Source: Oceanobacter sp045430275
Lineage (GTDB): Bacteria; Pseudomonadota; Gammaproteobacteria; Pseudomonadales; Oceanobacteraceae
Direction: 5' to 3'
Length of the DNA stretch: 64,000 nucleotides
NCBI GenBank assembly: GCA_045430275.1
Contig: JAILXU010000002.1
Coordinates: forward strand, 212,582-276,581
Shown here: one piece after another, positions 31,445 through 40,694 of the stretch
Layout of the letters: the number at the start of each line of letters is the position of its first letter
Numbering within the stretch: position 1 is the stretch's first letter
The notes under the pieces: model-generated
What the model saw: the letters and a program-made list of their open reading frames with translations, nothing else
Told to the model about the DNA's origin: nothing
Database searches by the model: none
Position numbers and translations under genes: made by a program

Positions 31445-32653
31445 TCAATCAGCCTGGCGTCGTAAAAATGCAGGAATATCGAGGTACTCCATATCTTCAC
31501 CGTTTTTCACTCTGGGACGAGAGCCACCCGCTGTTTTTTTCACTGCAACAGGACGCTCAACAGCTTTTGTTGCTACGGCTGGTTCAGAGCGACGCGATGC
31601 CGCTTCTGGCTTTTTTACCTTGGGGTTCACTTTTTCTTCAGCAACGTCATGTTGCAAATCGTGTTGGGATTTGACACCACCCAGACCCGTTGCAACAACT
31701 GTGACCTGTAATTCATCTTTTAATTCAGGGTCAAGTACCGTTCCAATCACAACCGTCGCATCATCAGAAGCGTATTCGCCAATCATGGCACCAACGGTAG
31801 AGTACTCACCCAAAGCCAGATCAGGGCCTGCCGTCACATTAACCAACAATCCGCTGGCACCTTTCAAATCAATATTTTCAAGGAATGGGCTACCAACTGC
31901 CAGTGTTGTTGCTTCTGTTGCACGATTATCACCACGACCAGAGCCTGTACCCATCATGGCCTGTCCTTTCTGCTGCATCACAGTGCGAACATCAGCGAAA
32001 TCCACATTGATCATGCCCGGACGCGTAATCAAATCTGAGATCCCCTTGACCGCTCCGTGCAAGACATCGTTGGCCTGACTGAAAGCATCAATCAACGTGG
32101 CTTCACTGCCCAGCACTTCCAGCAATTTTTCATTGGGAATGGTAATCAGGGAATCCACGTGCTCTGACAGGCTCTGAATACCACCATCAGCCATTGATTG
32201 ACGTTTTTTGCCTTCGAAAGAAAATGGACGCGTTACTACAGCAACGGTCAGAATTTCCAGCTTTTTGGCAATTTCGGCCACAACAGGGGCAGCACCAGTT
32301 CCTGTACCACCGCCCATGCCTGCCGTAATGAACACCATATCCGCACCCTTCAGGATGTCTTCAATGCGTTCTTCATCATCACGGGCGGCCTGACGGCCAA
32401 CATCAGGATTGGCACCGGCTCCCAGTCCCTTGGTTTGAGCAGCACCCAGCTGTAATACCGTATCGGAACTCAGGCCACGTAATGCCTGAGCATCGGTGTT
32501 GGCACAAATAAACTCCACACCTTCCACGACATTATTCATCATGTGCTGGACGGCGTTACCACCACCGCCACCGACACCAATAACCTTGATTACTGCATTT
32601 TGCACTACATCTTCTGCCAGTTCGAACATATCGCCTTCTTTGTGCTGAGACAT
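31445..32653 (-). CDS. ftsZ: Cell division protein FtsZ
   Basis: The tubulin-like GTPase that forms the division ring. The GTP-binding tubulin signature GGGTGTG is at residues 114-120, and the conserved C-terminal peptide for FtsA and ZipA binding is DIPAFLRRQAD. I use the ATG at 32653 (402 residues) because AAGGGG lies six bases upstream; an ATG at 32629 (MFELAED, 394 residues) matches the family start better and has GAAGG close by, so both are possible. The gene follows ftsA by 43 bases containing a perfect stem-loop. Confidence 0.97.
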   Translation of the reverse strand: MSQHKEGDMFELAEDVVQNAVIKVIGVGGGGGNAVQHMMNNVVEGVEFICANTDAQALRGLSSDTVLQLGAAQTKGLGAGANPDVGRQAARDDEERIEDILKGADMVFITAGMGGGTGTGAAPVVAEIAKKLEILTVAVVTRPFSFEGKKRQSMADGGIQSLSEHVDSLITIPNEKLLEVLGSEATLIDAFSQANDVLHGAVKGISDLITRPGMINVDFADVRTVMQQKGQAMMGTGSGRGDNRATEATTLAVGSPFLENIDLKGASGLLVNVTAGPDLALGEYSTVGAMIGEYASDDATVVIGTVLDPELKDELQVTVVATGLGGVKSQHDLQHDVAEEKVNPKVKKPEAASRRSEPAVATKAVERPVAVKKTAGGSRPRVKNGEDMEYLDIPAFLRRQAD

Positions 32654-32664
32654 GTGTTTCCCCT

Positions 32665-32683
32665 TACGAGCACGCTGCTCGTA
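32665..32683 (-). repeat. Perfect stem-loop in the ftsA-ftsZ gap
   Basis: TACGAGCA and TGCTCGTA form a perfect 8-bp inverted repeat around a 3-base loop. It lies directly before the ftsZ ribosome-binding site. Without a T-tract it is not a terminator; it may be an RNA processing site, a translation modulator or a protein operator. Confidence 0.6.
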
Positions 32684-32696
32684 CCCGTATTAAAGC

Positions 32697-33932
32697 CTAA
32701 AAATTACCTTTAATCCATTCTGCTACCCGTGAAGCCAGTCCCGACTTTTCGCTTTCCTCAGCACTTCCAGTAGTCAGGTTTTTTTGTTGTTTTGCAGCGT
32801 ACAGCAACAATCCAACAGCCGTTGAATAACGGGGGTGAGCCACCACGTCCATCAAACCTGTGACACCTTTGGGCAATGCCAGACGAACGGGCATGTGAAA
32901 AACCTCTTCAGCCAACTCCACTGCCCCTTCCATCTGGGAAGTTCCCCCCGTAAGGACAACACCCGCAGGAATCATTTCAGCATAGCCACTGGCTTCGATG
33001 TTATCCAGAACCATCTGAAACAGCTCTTCATAACGTGGTTCAATCACTTCGGCCAACATTAATCGAGACAACTTCCGCGGTGGACGATCTCCCACACTGG
33101 GCACATTAATCTGCTGATTGCCATCCACCAGCTTCTGAAGTGCGCAGGCGTATTTGATCTTCAGGGTTTCCGCTTCCTGGGTCGGTGTCAGCAGAGCACT
33201 GGCAATATCATTGGTGACCTGATCCCCGGCAATAGGAATAACCGAGGTATAACGAATGGCTCCACCGGTAAAGATGGCAATATCCGTTGTGCCACCACCA
33301 ATATCGACCATACAAACACCAAGCTCTCGCTCGTCTTCTGTCAGCGTTGCATAGCTGGAAGCCAGTTGTTCCAGAATCAATTCTTCCGAGACCAGATTAC
33401 ACCGCTGAATACAGCGCTCAATATTCTGGGCCGCATTGACCGCTGCCGAAATCAGATGCACTCGTGCCTCAAGCCGAACCCCGGCCATACCGACCGGATC
33501 ACGGATTCCACCTTGATCATCGACGGAGTAATCCTGTGGCAACACATGAATAGTGCGACGATCCTGAGGGATGGCAACCGCCTGGGCAGCATCAATCACA
33601 CGCTCTAGGTCAGGATCTGTGATTTCCTTGCCGCGCACCGCCACAATCCCGTTGGAATTACGAGACTGGATATGGCTGCCTGCAATACCTGCATACACTG
33701 AATGAATATTGCAGCCTGCGATCAGCTCTGCCTCAACAACAGCTTTATGGATTGATTCAACCGTTGACTCGATATTAACCACAACCCCTTTCTTGAGGCC
33801 ACGGCTGGGGTGTGATCCCATACCAACAACTTCCACACCACCATCAACAGTCAATGCGCCGACAATAGCCACAATCTTGGATGTGCCAATGTCCAGACCA
33901 ACCAGCATTTTACCCTGTTGCTCATGTGCCAT
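32697..33932 (-). CDS. ftsA: Cell division protein FtsA
   Basis: FtsA is an actin-like ATPase that tethers FtsZ to the membrane and recruits later division proteins. The 411-residue protein has the phosphate-1 motif LVGLDIGTSKIVA, the phosphate-2 motif MVDIGGGTTDIA and the adenosine motif VLTGGTSQMEG. The C-terminal amphipathic membrane-targeting helix is visible (SRVAEWIKGNF). It overlaps ftsQ by one base (TGATG). Confidence 0.96.
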   Translation of the reverse strand: MAHEQQGKMLVGLDIGTSKIVAIVGALTVDGGVEVVGMGSHPSRGLKKGVVVNIESTVESIHKAVVEAELIAGCNIHSVYAGIAGSHIQSRNSNGIVAVRGKEITDPDLERVIDAAQAVAIPQDRRTIHVLPQDYSVDDQGGIRDPVGMAGVRLEARVHLISAAVNAAQNIERCIQRCNLVSEELILEQLASSYATLTEDERELGVCMVDIGGGTTDIAIFTGGAIRYTSVIPIAGDQVTNDIASALLTPTQEAETLKIKYACALQKLVDGNQQINVPSVGDRPPRKLSRLMLAEVIEPRYEELFQMVLDNIEASGYAEMIPAGVVLTGGTSQMEGAVELAEEVFHMPVRLALPKGVTGLMDVVAHPRYSTAVGLLLYAAKQQKNLTTGSAEESEKSGLASRVAEWIKGNF

Positions 33933-34705
33933 CAGGAATGGTCTCCTGTCTCTTTATCTTTCCAGCGTATGGCTGCACCTTTGCCATATCGCAGGTCTAT
34001 GTAATGAATATCTTTTCCGGCCAAATTAACCAAGAGTACTTGTAAGCGTTGCAAGCGTTCATCAAACAACTGGCGACCAAAACGAACTTTCCAGCCATTG
34101 GAAAGATGCGCTTCCAATGACTGCACAGCATCCATCGACAAGATTTCGATTTGTATATCATGATCGACCAGCACCTGCTGAATCAGCCGATACATCCGAA
34201 TCATGTCATCTTGCCATTCAGCCTCAGCTTGAAAACGTGGCAATGACATATCCTGAAATCCGTCGGGCTTTTGTGACAAACTGCCATCCGACGCCAGCAG
34301 CCGATCCTGATTCCAGAAAGCGACAGGGACTTTTTCATAAACATGAATATCCAACCTGTCTGGCCACCGCTTGCGAACCTTAACCCGATCAACCAGAGGC
34401 AACTGCAACACTTTCTGGCGAACCTGATACACATCGACCTCAAAAAATCCGGCCCCATGATACATCAAGGTTGATCTGGCAATATCCGGCGCGTTCAAAA
34501 ATACCAGATCCCCTTCGATATCAACCTGCGTAATCCGCCACTGGGAGAGCTGTTGTTGGAATATCGTGACAGCTCCCCAAATCAAAGCGCCTGATAACAG
34601 TGTAACAGGCACAAACCGAGGCAGTTTAAAAGATATCTGTTTTCGAGGTTTTGGAGGTGTAACGGGCGTAGCACCTCTCGGCTCGGGCGACCGGCGTCGA
34701 CTCAC
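33932..34705 (-). CDS. ftsQ: Cell division protein FtsQ
   Basis: A 257-residue single-pass membrane protein linking early and late divisome parts, with FtsL and FtsB as partners. A proline-rich cytoplasmic tail is followed by a membrane helix at about residues 33-50, a POTRA domain (WRITQVDIEGDLVFL) and the beta domain (YEKVPVAFWNQDRLL). It overlaps ddlB by four bases and ftsA by one, so the three are tightly coupled. Confidence 0.94.
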   Translation of the reverse strand: MSRRRSPEPRGATPVTPPKPRKQISFKLPRFVPVTLLSGALIWGAVTIFQQQLSQWRITQVDIEGDLVFLNAPDIARSTLMYHGAGFFEVDVYQVRQKVLQLPLVDRVKVRKRWPDRLDIHVYEKVPVAFWNQDRLLASDGSLSQKPDGFQDMSLPRFQAEAEWQDDMIRMYRLIQQVLVDHDIQIEILSMDAVQSLEAHLSNGWKVRFGRQLFDERLQRLQVLLVNLAGKDIHYIDLRYGKGAAIRWKDKETGDHS

Positions 34706-35625
34706 ATTGAATTACCAGCCTGTCGCGCCTGCGTCAGCAATGACACCACCAATTGATCAAATGACATGCCCGCCGCTGCCGCCGCCATGGGAACCAGTGA
34801 GTGATCCGTCATCCCTGGACTGGTATTAATTTCAAGTAACCAAAAATCACCGTCTTTATCCTGCATAACATCCACACGCCCCCAACCGGAACATCCAACC
34901 AGCTCATAAGCTCGCTGGCATAACGCGCGCAATGCCTGTTCTTCATCGTCAGCCAGACCGGAAGGTAACAGATAGCGCGTGTCATTGGCTTGGTATTTTG
35001 CATCGTAATCGTAAAAATCGTGACTGGTTTGCAATTGAATAGCGGGCAACGCCTGACCATTCACAACCGCTACCGTGAATTCCCGACCTTCAACCCACCG
35101 CTCAGCCAGAACCAGGCCATCGTATCGAGCCGCATCGTCAAAACTGGCGCGCAGTTGTTCCGCATTGGCCACCCGATGCATTCCGATGCTGGAACCTTCA
35201 TGCGCAGGCTTGACGATCGCATTACATTCCAATTGCTGAATGACACCTTGCCAGTCGGCATCCTGCTCCAGCAAAATAGCCGGAGGCGTCGGTAATCCAA
35301 CGGCCTGCCACAACAGCTTGGTTCGCCATTTATCCATCGCAATCGCGGACGCCATCACACCGCTTCCGGTGTAAGGCAAACCCAACCACTCCAGCACTCC
35401 CTGAATAGTGCCGTCCTCACCACCGCGCCCATGCAGTGCAATAAACGCCAGATCAATGGGTTCATCGACCAATCGTTTGACGATATCGTCACCCACATCA
35501 ATGGCTACGGCATCAATACCTTGCCGCGCCATGGAAGCCATGACAGCCTGACCACTGCGAAGCGACACATCCCGCTCTGCAGAATGTCCGCCCATGAGCA
35601 CAGCCACACGTCCGAAATCAGTCAT
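34702..35625 (-). CDS. ddlB: D-alanine--D-alanine ligase
   Basis: DdlB joins two D-alanines for the peptidoglycan stem. The 307-residue ATP-grasp enzyme has VLMGGHSAERDVSLRSG at the N-terminus, HGRGGEDGTIQG, the serine loop HEGSSIGM, the tyrosine-containing YDYDAKYQ segment and the metal-binding INTSPGMTDHSL. It sits between murC and ftsQ and overlaps both. Confidence 0.96.
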   Translation of the reverse strand: MTDFGRVAVLMGGHSAERDVSLRSGQAVMASMARQGIDAVAIDVGDDIVKRLVDEPIDLAFIALHGRGGEDGTIQGVLEWLGLPYTGSGVMASAIAMDKWRTKLLWQAVGLPTPPAILLEQDADWQGVIQQLECNAIVKPAHEGSSIGMHRVANAEQLRASFDDAARYDGLVLAERWVEGREFTVAVVNGQALPAIQLQTSHDFYDYDAKYQANDTRYLLPSGLADDEEQALRALCQRAYELVGCSGWGRVDVMQDKDGDFWLLEINTSPGMTDHSLVPMAAAAAGMSFDQLVVSLLTQARQAGNSM

Positions 35626-37093
35626 CTGCGTGCTCCTCGCTCAGCCATCCAGACAGAGAAGAGGCCAACTGCACCGCGACAGCGCCAATATCCCCAGCAC
35701 CCTGAGTCAATAGCAAGTCACCGGCACTCAAGACCGCTTTCAAAGGCGCTTCCAATGATTCCCCCCGCTCAATAAAGACCGGATCAACTTCGCCACGCTG
35801 GCGAATACTGCCACACAGGGAGCGACCGTCAGAACCACTGACGGGTTTCTCTCCCGCCGGGTACACATCCATCAACAGCAGTACATCGGCCTGAGACAAC
35901 ACCCGGACAAAATCTTCATACAGATCCTTTGTGCGGGAGTAGCGATGAGGCTGAAACAACATCACCAGACGACGGTCTGGAAAACCCTTGCGAATGGCAT
36001 CAATCGTGACCTCAAGCTCCCGAGGATGATGCCCATAATCGTCCACCATCATGACATTGCCGGATTCATCCGGCAGCGGGAACTCACCATAGACCTGAAA
36101 ACGACGACCGACGCCTTCAAAATTCTCCAGCGCCGTCTGAATCGCCTGATCCGACACGCCTTCTTCCGTTGATACCGCAATGGCTGACAAAGCATTCAAA
36201 ACATTGTGCTCACCCGGCATACGCATGCGCACACGCAAGGGCTTTTGGCTTTCTGGCCGATGCACCAGGAAGGTCGTAAACATGCCTTGCTGCTGAACAT
36301 CAGACGCACGGAAATCGGCATCATCAGAGAAACCGTACGTAACCGTTTGGCGACCAATTTTAGACAATAAAGAACGCACAACCGGATCATCGATACACAC
36401 AACGGCCAGGCCATAAAATGGCAAATTATGCAGAAAATCGACGAAAGTCTGTTTCAGGCGCTCAAAATCACCGCCATAAGTGGACATGTGATCGGCATCG
36501 ATGTTGGTGACAATCGACACCATCGGCTGCAAATGCAAGAAGCTGGCGTCGCTTTCATCCGCTTCCGCCACCAGATAACGACTGCTGCCCATTCGAGCGT
36601 TGGTTCCGGCACTGTTCAGCTTGCCGCCAATCACAAATGTTGGGTCCAGATCAGCGGCCGCCAGAATACTGGCCACCAGACTGGTGGTCGTGGTCTTGCC
36701 GTGTGTGCCAGCCACCGCAATGCCATGACGAAAACGCATCAGCTCCGCCAGCATCTCGGCACGCCGCACCACGGGTATACGATTTTCCAGCGCAGTGGCC
36801 ACTTCCGGGTTGCTTTGATCAATCGCAGACGACACCACCACCACACTCGCCCCTTTGACATGGCTGGCCTGGTGCCCAATGAATACCTGCACCCCTTTGG
36901 CGACCAGACGAGCCGTCACCGGGGATTCCCGAATATCCGAACCACTGATGTCATATCCCTGGTTCAGTAATACCTCAGCAATACCGCACATACCGGTACC
37001 GCCAATACCGATAAAGTGTATCCGACTCACACGGCGCATTTCCGGTATGAAATGAATCAGGTCATCGGCCTGACGGGTGTCTTCAACACTCAC
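35618..37093 (-). CDS. murC: UDP-N-acetylmuramate--L-alanine ligase
   Basis: MurC adds L-alanine to UDP-MurNAc, the first step of the stem peptide. The protein has the Rossmann start IHFIGIGGTGMCGIAEVL, the ATP-binding AGTHGKTTTTSL and the Mur-ligase ADESDASFLHL region. I choose the GTG at 37093 (491 residues): GAGAGG lies about eight bases upstream and the start overlaps the murG end by 11 bases. An upstream in-frame start at 37162 would lie inside murG. Confidence 0.95.
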   Translation of the reverse strand: MSVEDTRQADDLIHFIPEMRRVSRIHFIGIGGTGMCGIAEVLLNQGYDISGSDIRESPVTARLVAKGVQVFIGHQASHVKGASVVVVSSAIDQSNPEVATALENRIPVVRRAEMLAELMRFRHGIAVAGTHGKTTTTSLVASILAAADLDPTFVIGGKLNSAGTNARMGSSRYLVAEADESDASFLHLQPMVSIVTNIDADHMSTYGGDFERLKQTFVDFLHNLPFYGLAVVCIDDPVVRSLLSKIGRQTVTYGFSDDADFRASDVQQQGMFTTFLVHRPESQKPLRVRMRMPGEHNVLNALSAIAVSTEEGVSDQAIQTALENFEGVGRRFQVYGEFPLPDESGNVMMVDDYGHHPRELEVTIDAIRKGFPDRRLVMLFQPHRYSRTKDLYEDFVRVLSQADVLLLMDVYPAGEKPVSGSDGRSLCGSIRQRGEVDPVFIERGESLEAPLKAVLSAGDLLLTQGAGDIGAVAVQLASSLSGWLSEEHADD

Positions 37094-38168
37094 GATAAAT
37101 CCTCTCAATCTGTTCCAGGGTTTGCTCTGTGGCATCCAGCACGGCACAAGCCTGACTGGCAATGGCCATATCGGCCAGGGTTTCCGGGGATGCTATTAAT
37201 TGCTGCAAGGTATCGGTCAGCCATGCCACCGAAAAATCGGTTTGCTGACAGATTAACGCCGCCCCGGCTTTCTCCAGATAACCGGCATTCACGGTTTGAT
37301 GATCATCCACAGCGTGAGGGTAAGGCACCAGAATGGCTGGCTTGCCTGCCGCTGCCAACTCGGACACGGTTAACGCACCGGCACGACACACCACCAGATC
37401 AGCCCACTGATACGCAGCGGCCATGTCTTCAATGAATGCCTGCATCCGAATATGGCTGTCGTCAGCCATCAATCCGGATTGCTGATAAGACGCCTGCATA
37501 TTGTCGTGATCCCGCGCGCCCACCTGATGAAACAAGGCAGGCTGCTTTGTCCGAGGCCACTGTTTCCAGGTTTCCAGCACGACATTGTTCACCGCTACCG
37601 CACCCAGACTGCCACCAACGACCAGAATGTTCATATCCGCCAACGTCGTAACCCGTCGAGGGCCGGATGCAACCAATGATTTCCGAACAGGGTTGCCGAC
37701 AACCTTTGCACAGGACAAGGCTCCCGGAAATGCCTGCAAACTGACATTGGCAATACGGCTTAGCCAACGGTTTGTCATTCCAGCCAGAGCATTCTGCTCA
37801 TGAATCAACAGAGGGACACCCATCAAGCGGGCAGCCACCCCACCCGGCCCGGCGATATAACCGCCAAACCCCACCACCGCTCCAGGGCGAATCGACCGAA
37901 TCACCTTCAAAGACTGCCAGGTAGCCTGTGCGATACGAAACGGGGCCAAGGCAATACCCGCCACCCCCTTCCCTCTCAGGCCACGAATGGACACCCGGTG
38001 CATTGGAAAACCTGCCTGTTCCACCAAACGATTTTCCATGCCTGCCGGAGTACCCAGCCAGTGTATCTGGTAGCCCTTTTTCGACAGGGCTTCCGCCACA
38101 CTCAGAGCCGGAAACACATGCCCCCCGGTTCCAGCCGCCATCATCAAAACAGTTCGGGCTTCAGGCAT
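37083..38168 (-). CDS. murG: UDP-GlcNAc--lipid I GlcNAc transferase MurG
   Basis: MurG adds GlcNAc to lipid I to give lipid II on the cytoplasmic membrane face. The GT-B fold motifs are AAGTGGHVFPAL near the start and VVGGSLGAVAVN in the middle. The start is the ATG at 38168 (361 residues), six bases after AGGAG; longer in-frame starts at 38192 and 38216 lie in ftsW and lack that spacing. It overlaps ftsW by eight bases. Confidence 0.95.
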   Translation of the reverse strand: MPEARTVLMMAAGTGGHVFPALSVAEALSKKGYQIHWLGTPAGMENRLVEQAGFPMHRVSIRGLRGKGVAGIALAPFRIAQATWQSLKVIRSIRPGAVVGFGGYIAGPGGVAARLMGVPLLIHEQNALAGMTNRWLSRIANVSLQAFPGALSCAKVVGNPVRKSLVASGPRRVTTLADMNILVVGGSLGAVAVNNVVLETWKQWPRTKQPALFHQVGARDHDNMQASYQQSGLMADDSHIRMQAFIEDMAAAYQWADLVVCRAGALTVSELAAAGKPAILVPYPHAVDDHQTVNAGYLEKAGAALICQQTDFSVAWLTDTLQQLIASPETLADMAIASQACAVLDATEQTLEQIERIYREC

Positions 38169-39318
38169 CGGTTGCTCCTGTTGGTTTGGCATCGCTACGC
38201 TTTCCTGCCACTTCATAATTAATCCGCATCACAATCCCCACCATGCCGCACGTAACGAGTAAGCTACTGCCGCCATAGCTGAAAAAAGGCAAGGTCAGCC
38301 CTTTTGTGGGCAACAAACCCGTATTAACACCAAGATTAATGACAGTCTGCAAGGTCAGTAAAGAGGCAATGCCAATGGATAAATAAGCGTTGTACAGAGC
38401 ACCCGCAAGCTGCGCTTTCCAGGCACTGTTCCAGATCAGACCAAGCAAATACATCAAGGCCAGAATCGCCAACACTCCCCCGAGCAAGCCGGTCTCTTCG
38501 GCCCAGATTGCAAATACAAAATCGGTATGCGCTTCTGGCAAATAAAACAGTTTCTGAATACTTTCGCCCAACCCGACCCCTAACAAGTCACCGCGACCAA
38601 ACGCGATCAGGGATTGGGTTAGCTGATAAGCGTCGTCGTATACGTATTCCGGCGCCCAGGGATCAAGGAATCCGGCCACACGTTCCAGGCGATAATCGGC
38701 ACTGATGACCGCATAATATCCCGCCCCGGCAACCAGAAACATCAGAAACACATATTGCCAGACCCGTACACCACCCAAAAATAGCTGAATCAACGCCGCT
38801 CCCATCAAGACCACAACGGCCCCGAAATCCGGCTCGAACAGCAACAACACCACCATGGATGAAAGAAGTATCAGCGGCTTCAAAAAGCCCCAGAAACGGC
38901 GCTGAACCTCGGCCTGACGACGCACCAGATAACCAGAGACAAACATCACGGCGGCCAGTTTGGCGATCTCTGATGCCTGAACCTTGATGATACCGAAGTT
39001 CAACCAGCGCCGACTGCCGTTTACTTCGTGACCAATCACCGGCATCAACACCAACACCAGGCTCACCATAGCCATCATAAACAAGGGCAGTTCCAGTGCG
39101 CGCCATCGCGCCATGGGGATCTGGCTGGTTAAGCCCATCACGATCAGCCCCAGCACCAGGTAAACGCCATGACGAATGGAGTAATACATCGCATTACCCG
39201 TGTTGTACTCCGCAATCCCGGTTGAGGCCGTAGTCACCATGACCCAGCCCAAACCCAGTAACAGCAAGCTGGGGTAAAACAAGACATCCTGCCTTAACCA
39301 GGCAGGCTGGAGTGTCAT
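38161..39318 (-). CDS. ftsW: SEDS glycosyltransferase FtsW
   Basis: FtsW is the septal peptidoglycan polymerase that works with FtsI. The 385-residue protein has about ten membrane helices and the SEDS signatures GVGLGESIQKLFYLPEAHTD and FSYGGSSLL. The extracytoplasmic loop with the catalytic aspartate region follows IAFGRGDLLGVG. It overlaps murD and murG by four and eight bases. Confidence 0.95.
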   Translation of the reverse strand: MTLQPAWLRQDVLFYPSLLLLGLGWVMVTTASTGIAEYNTGNAMYYSIRHGVYLVLGLIVMGLTSQIPMARWRALELPLFMMAMVSLVLVLMPVIGHEVNGSRRWLNFGIIKVQASEIAKLAAVMFVSGYLVRRQAEVQRRFWGFLKPLILLSSMVVLLLFEPDFGAVVVLMGAALIQLFLGGVRVWQYVFLMFLVAGAGYYAVISADYRLERVAGFLDPWAPEYVYDDAYQLTQSLIAFGRGDLLGVGLGESIQKLFYLPEAHTDFVFAIWAEETGLLGGVLAILALMYLLGLIWNSAWKAQLAGALYNAYLSIGIASLLTLQTVINLGVNTGLLPTKGLTLPFFSYGGSSLLVTCGMVGIVMRINYEVAGKRSDAKPTGATDA

Positions 39319-40682
39319 ACCGACATACCCTGAACCAGCGATACAAAATGTTGACCGCGCGCCATGTAATTCGGGTATTGATCGAAGCTCGCACAGGCGG
39401 GAGACAGCAGCACAACATCCTTATTTCGGGCGCATTGAGCGGCTGTCGCAAACGCTTGATCCAGCGTTTCAAAGCACTGACTGTTCGATGTACCGGAGAA
39501 TCCTGCATGCAGACTTGAACCCGCCCGGCCAAAGCAATACACGCTGACAGGCAAGGATTTCAACACATCACACAAAGGCGAAAAATCCTGACCCTTGTCA
39601 TCCCCACCCAACAGCAGGTGCAAACGATCACAAGAACCAATCAGTCCCTGAATCGCGGCAATCGTAGAGCCAACATTGGTGCCCTTGGAATCATTGATAA
39701 AATCGACACCATCAACTCGCTCCACAAACTGGCATCGATGATCCAGCCCCTGAAACGTTGCCAATGCTGGCAAAGCTGCCTGAACATCCACCTCACAGGC
39801 ATCCAGCAGCGCCAGAGCTGCCATCGCATTGCTCAGATTATGCAGTCCTTTCAATGACACCGCAGACGAATGCACAAGTGGCTGGCCATTTCTGACGATC
39901 CACCAGCCTTCCATCTCCTGAGACTCACCCACTTGCAACGCATAGCCAGAGTGCTCCGAAGAGTCTGGCTCTGACAGACCAAAAGAGTAAGTTTGGGAAT
40001 GACCGACAGGTGGCACACTCGCGACATCATCGCGATTCACAACCACCGACTGGCTGTTGATAAAGATACGTTGTTTGGCCGCCAGATAATCCGCCATCCC
40101 GTCGTACCGATCCATGTGATCTTCTGAAAAATTCAGCAGAACAGCAGCGCGCGCGTGCAAGGACGTGGTCGTCTCAAGCTGAAAACTCGACAACTCCAGA
40201 ACGTAAAAATCCGGGGTGGGTTGTTCCAGTAAATCCAGTACCGGAATACCAATATTGCCCCCAACCTGAACCGCGTATCCAGCCTGCTCCAACAAATGAG
40301 CAACCAGCAGCGTCACCGTGCTTTTACCATTGGAACCGGTAATGGCAATCACCGGTTGCTGGCACTCCCGCACAAACAGTTCAATATCGCCAATCGCTTC
40401 ACACCCTGACGTGATGGCTGACTGAATCTCAGGTGTGGCCAGCGCCACCCCTGGACTGACCACCAACTGCTGGTAATCCGATAAACGAGCCGCCGACAGA
40501 GGCCCGGTCAGTATCTTGGCATGAGGAAAGTCGGCCTGAATTTGATCCAGACCAGGCAGAACGTCGCGCGTATCGCACACATCAAACGCCCACTGCTTGC
40601 GCTGACAATAACGAGCGGTTGCCAACCCAGTCGCTCCCAGGCCAACAATCAATCGAGGCTTAGTGAAAGGGAGGTCCGCCAT
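39315..40682 (-). CDS. murD: UDP-MurNAc-L-alanine--D-glutamate ligase
   Basis: MurD adds D-glutamate to the growing stem peptide. The 455-residue protein has the N-terminal Rossmann motif LIVGLGATGLATAR, the ATP site ITGSNGKSTVTLLV, the NFSEDHMDRYDGM segment and the C-terminal LLLGGDDKGQDF. It lies between mraY and ftsW as in other dcw clusters. Confidence 0.96.
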   Translation of the reverse strand: MADLPFTKPRLIVGLGATGLATARYCQRKQWAFDVCDTRDVLPGLDQIQADFPHAKILTGPLSAARLSDYQQLVVSPGVALATPEIQSAITSGCEAIGDIELFVRECQQPVIAITGSNGKSTVTLLVAHLLEQAGYAVQVGGNIGIPVLDLLEQPTPDFYVLELSSFQLETTTSLHARAAVLLNFSEDHMDRYDGMADYLAAKQRIFINSQSVVVNRDDVASVPPVGHSQTYSFGLSEPDSSEHSGYALQVGESQEMEGWWIVRNGQPLVHSSAVSLKGLHNLSNAMAALALLDACEVDVQAALPALATFQGLDHRCQFVERVDGVDFINDSKGTNVGSTIAAIQGLIGSCDRLHLLLGGDDKGQDFSPLCDVLKSLPVSVYCFGRAGSSLHAGFSGTSNSQCFETLDQAFATAAQCARNKDVVLLSPACASFDQYPNYMARGQHFVSLVQGMSV

Positions 40683-40694
40683 GCTGATTCTCCC

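Noticed and set aside
35618..38168. Missing murB between murC and ddlB
   Set aside because: Many gammaproteobacteria, including Pseudomonas, keep murB elsewhere, so its absence is not unusual.
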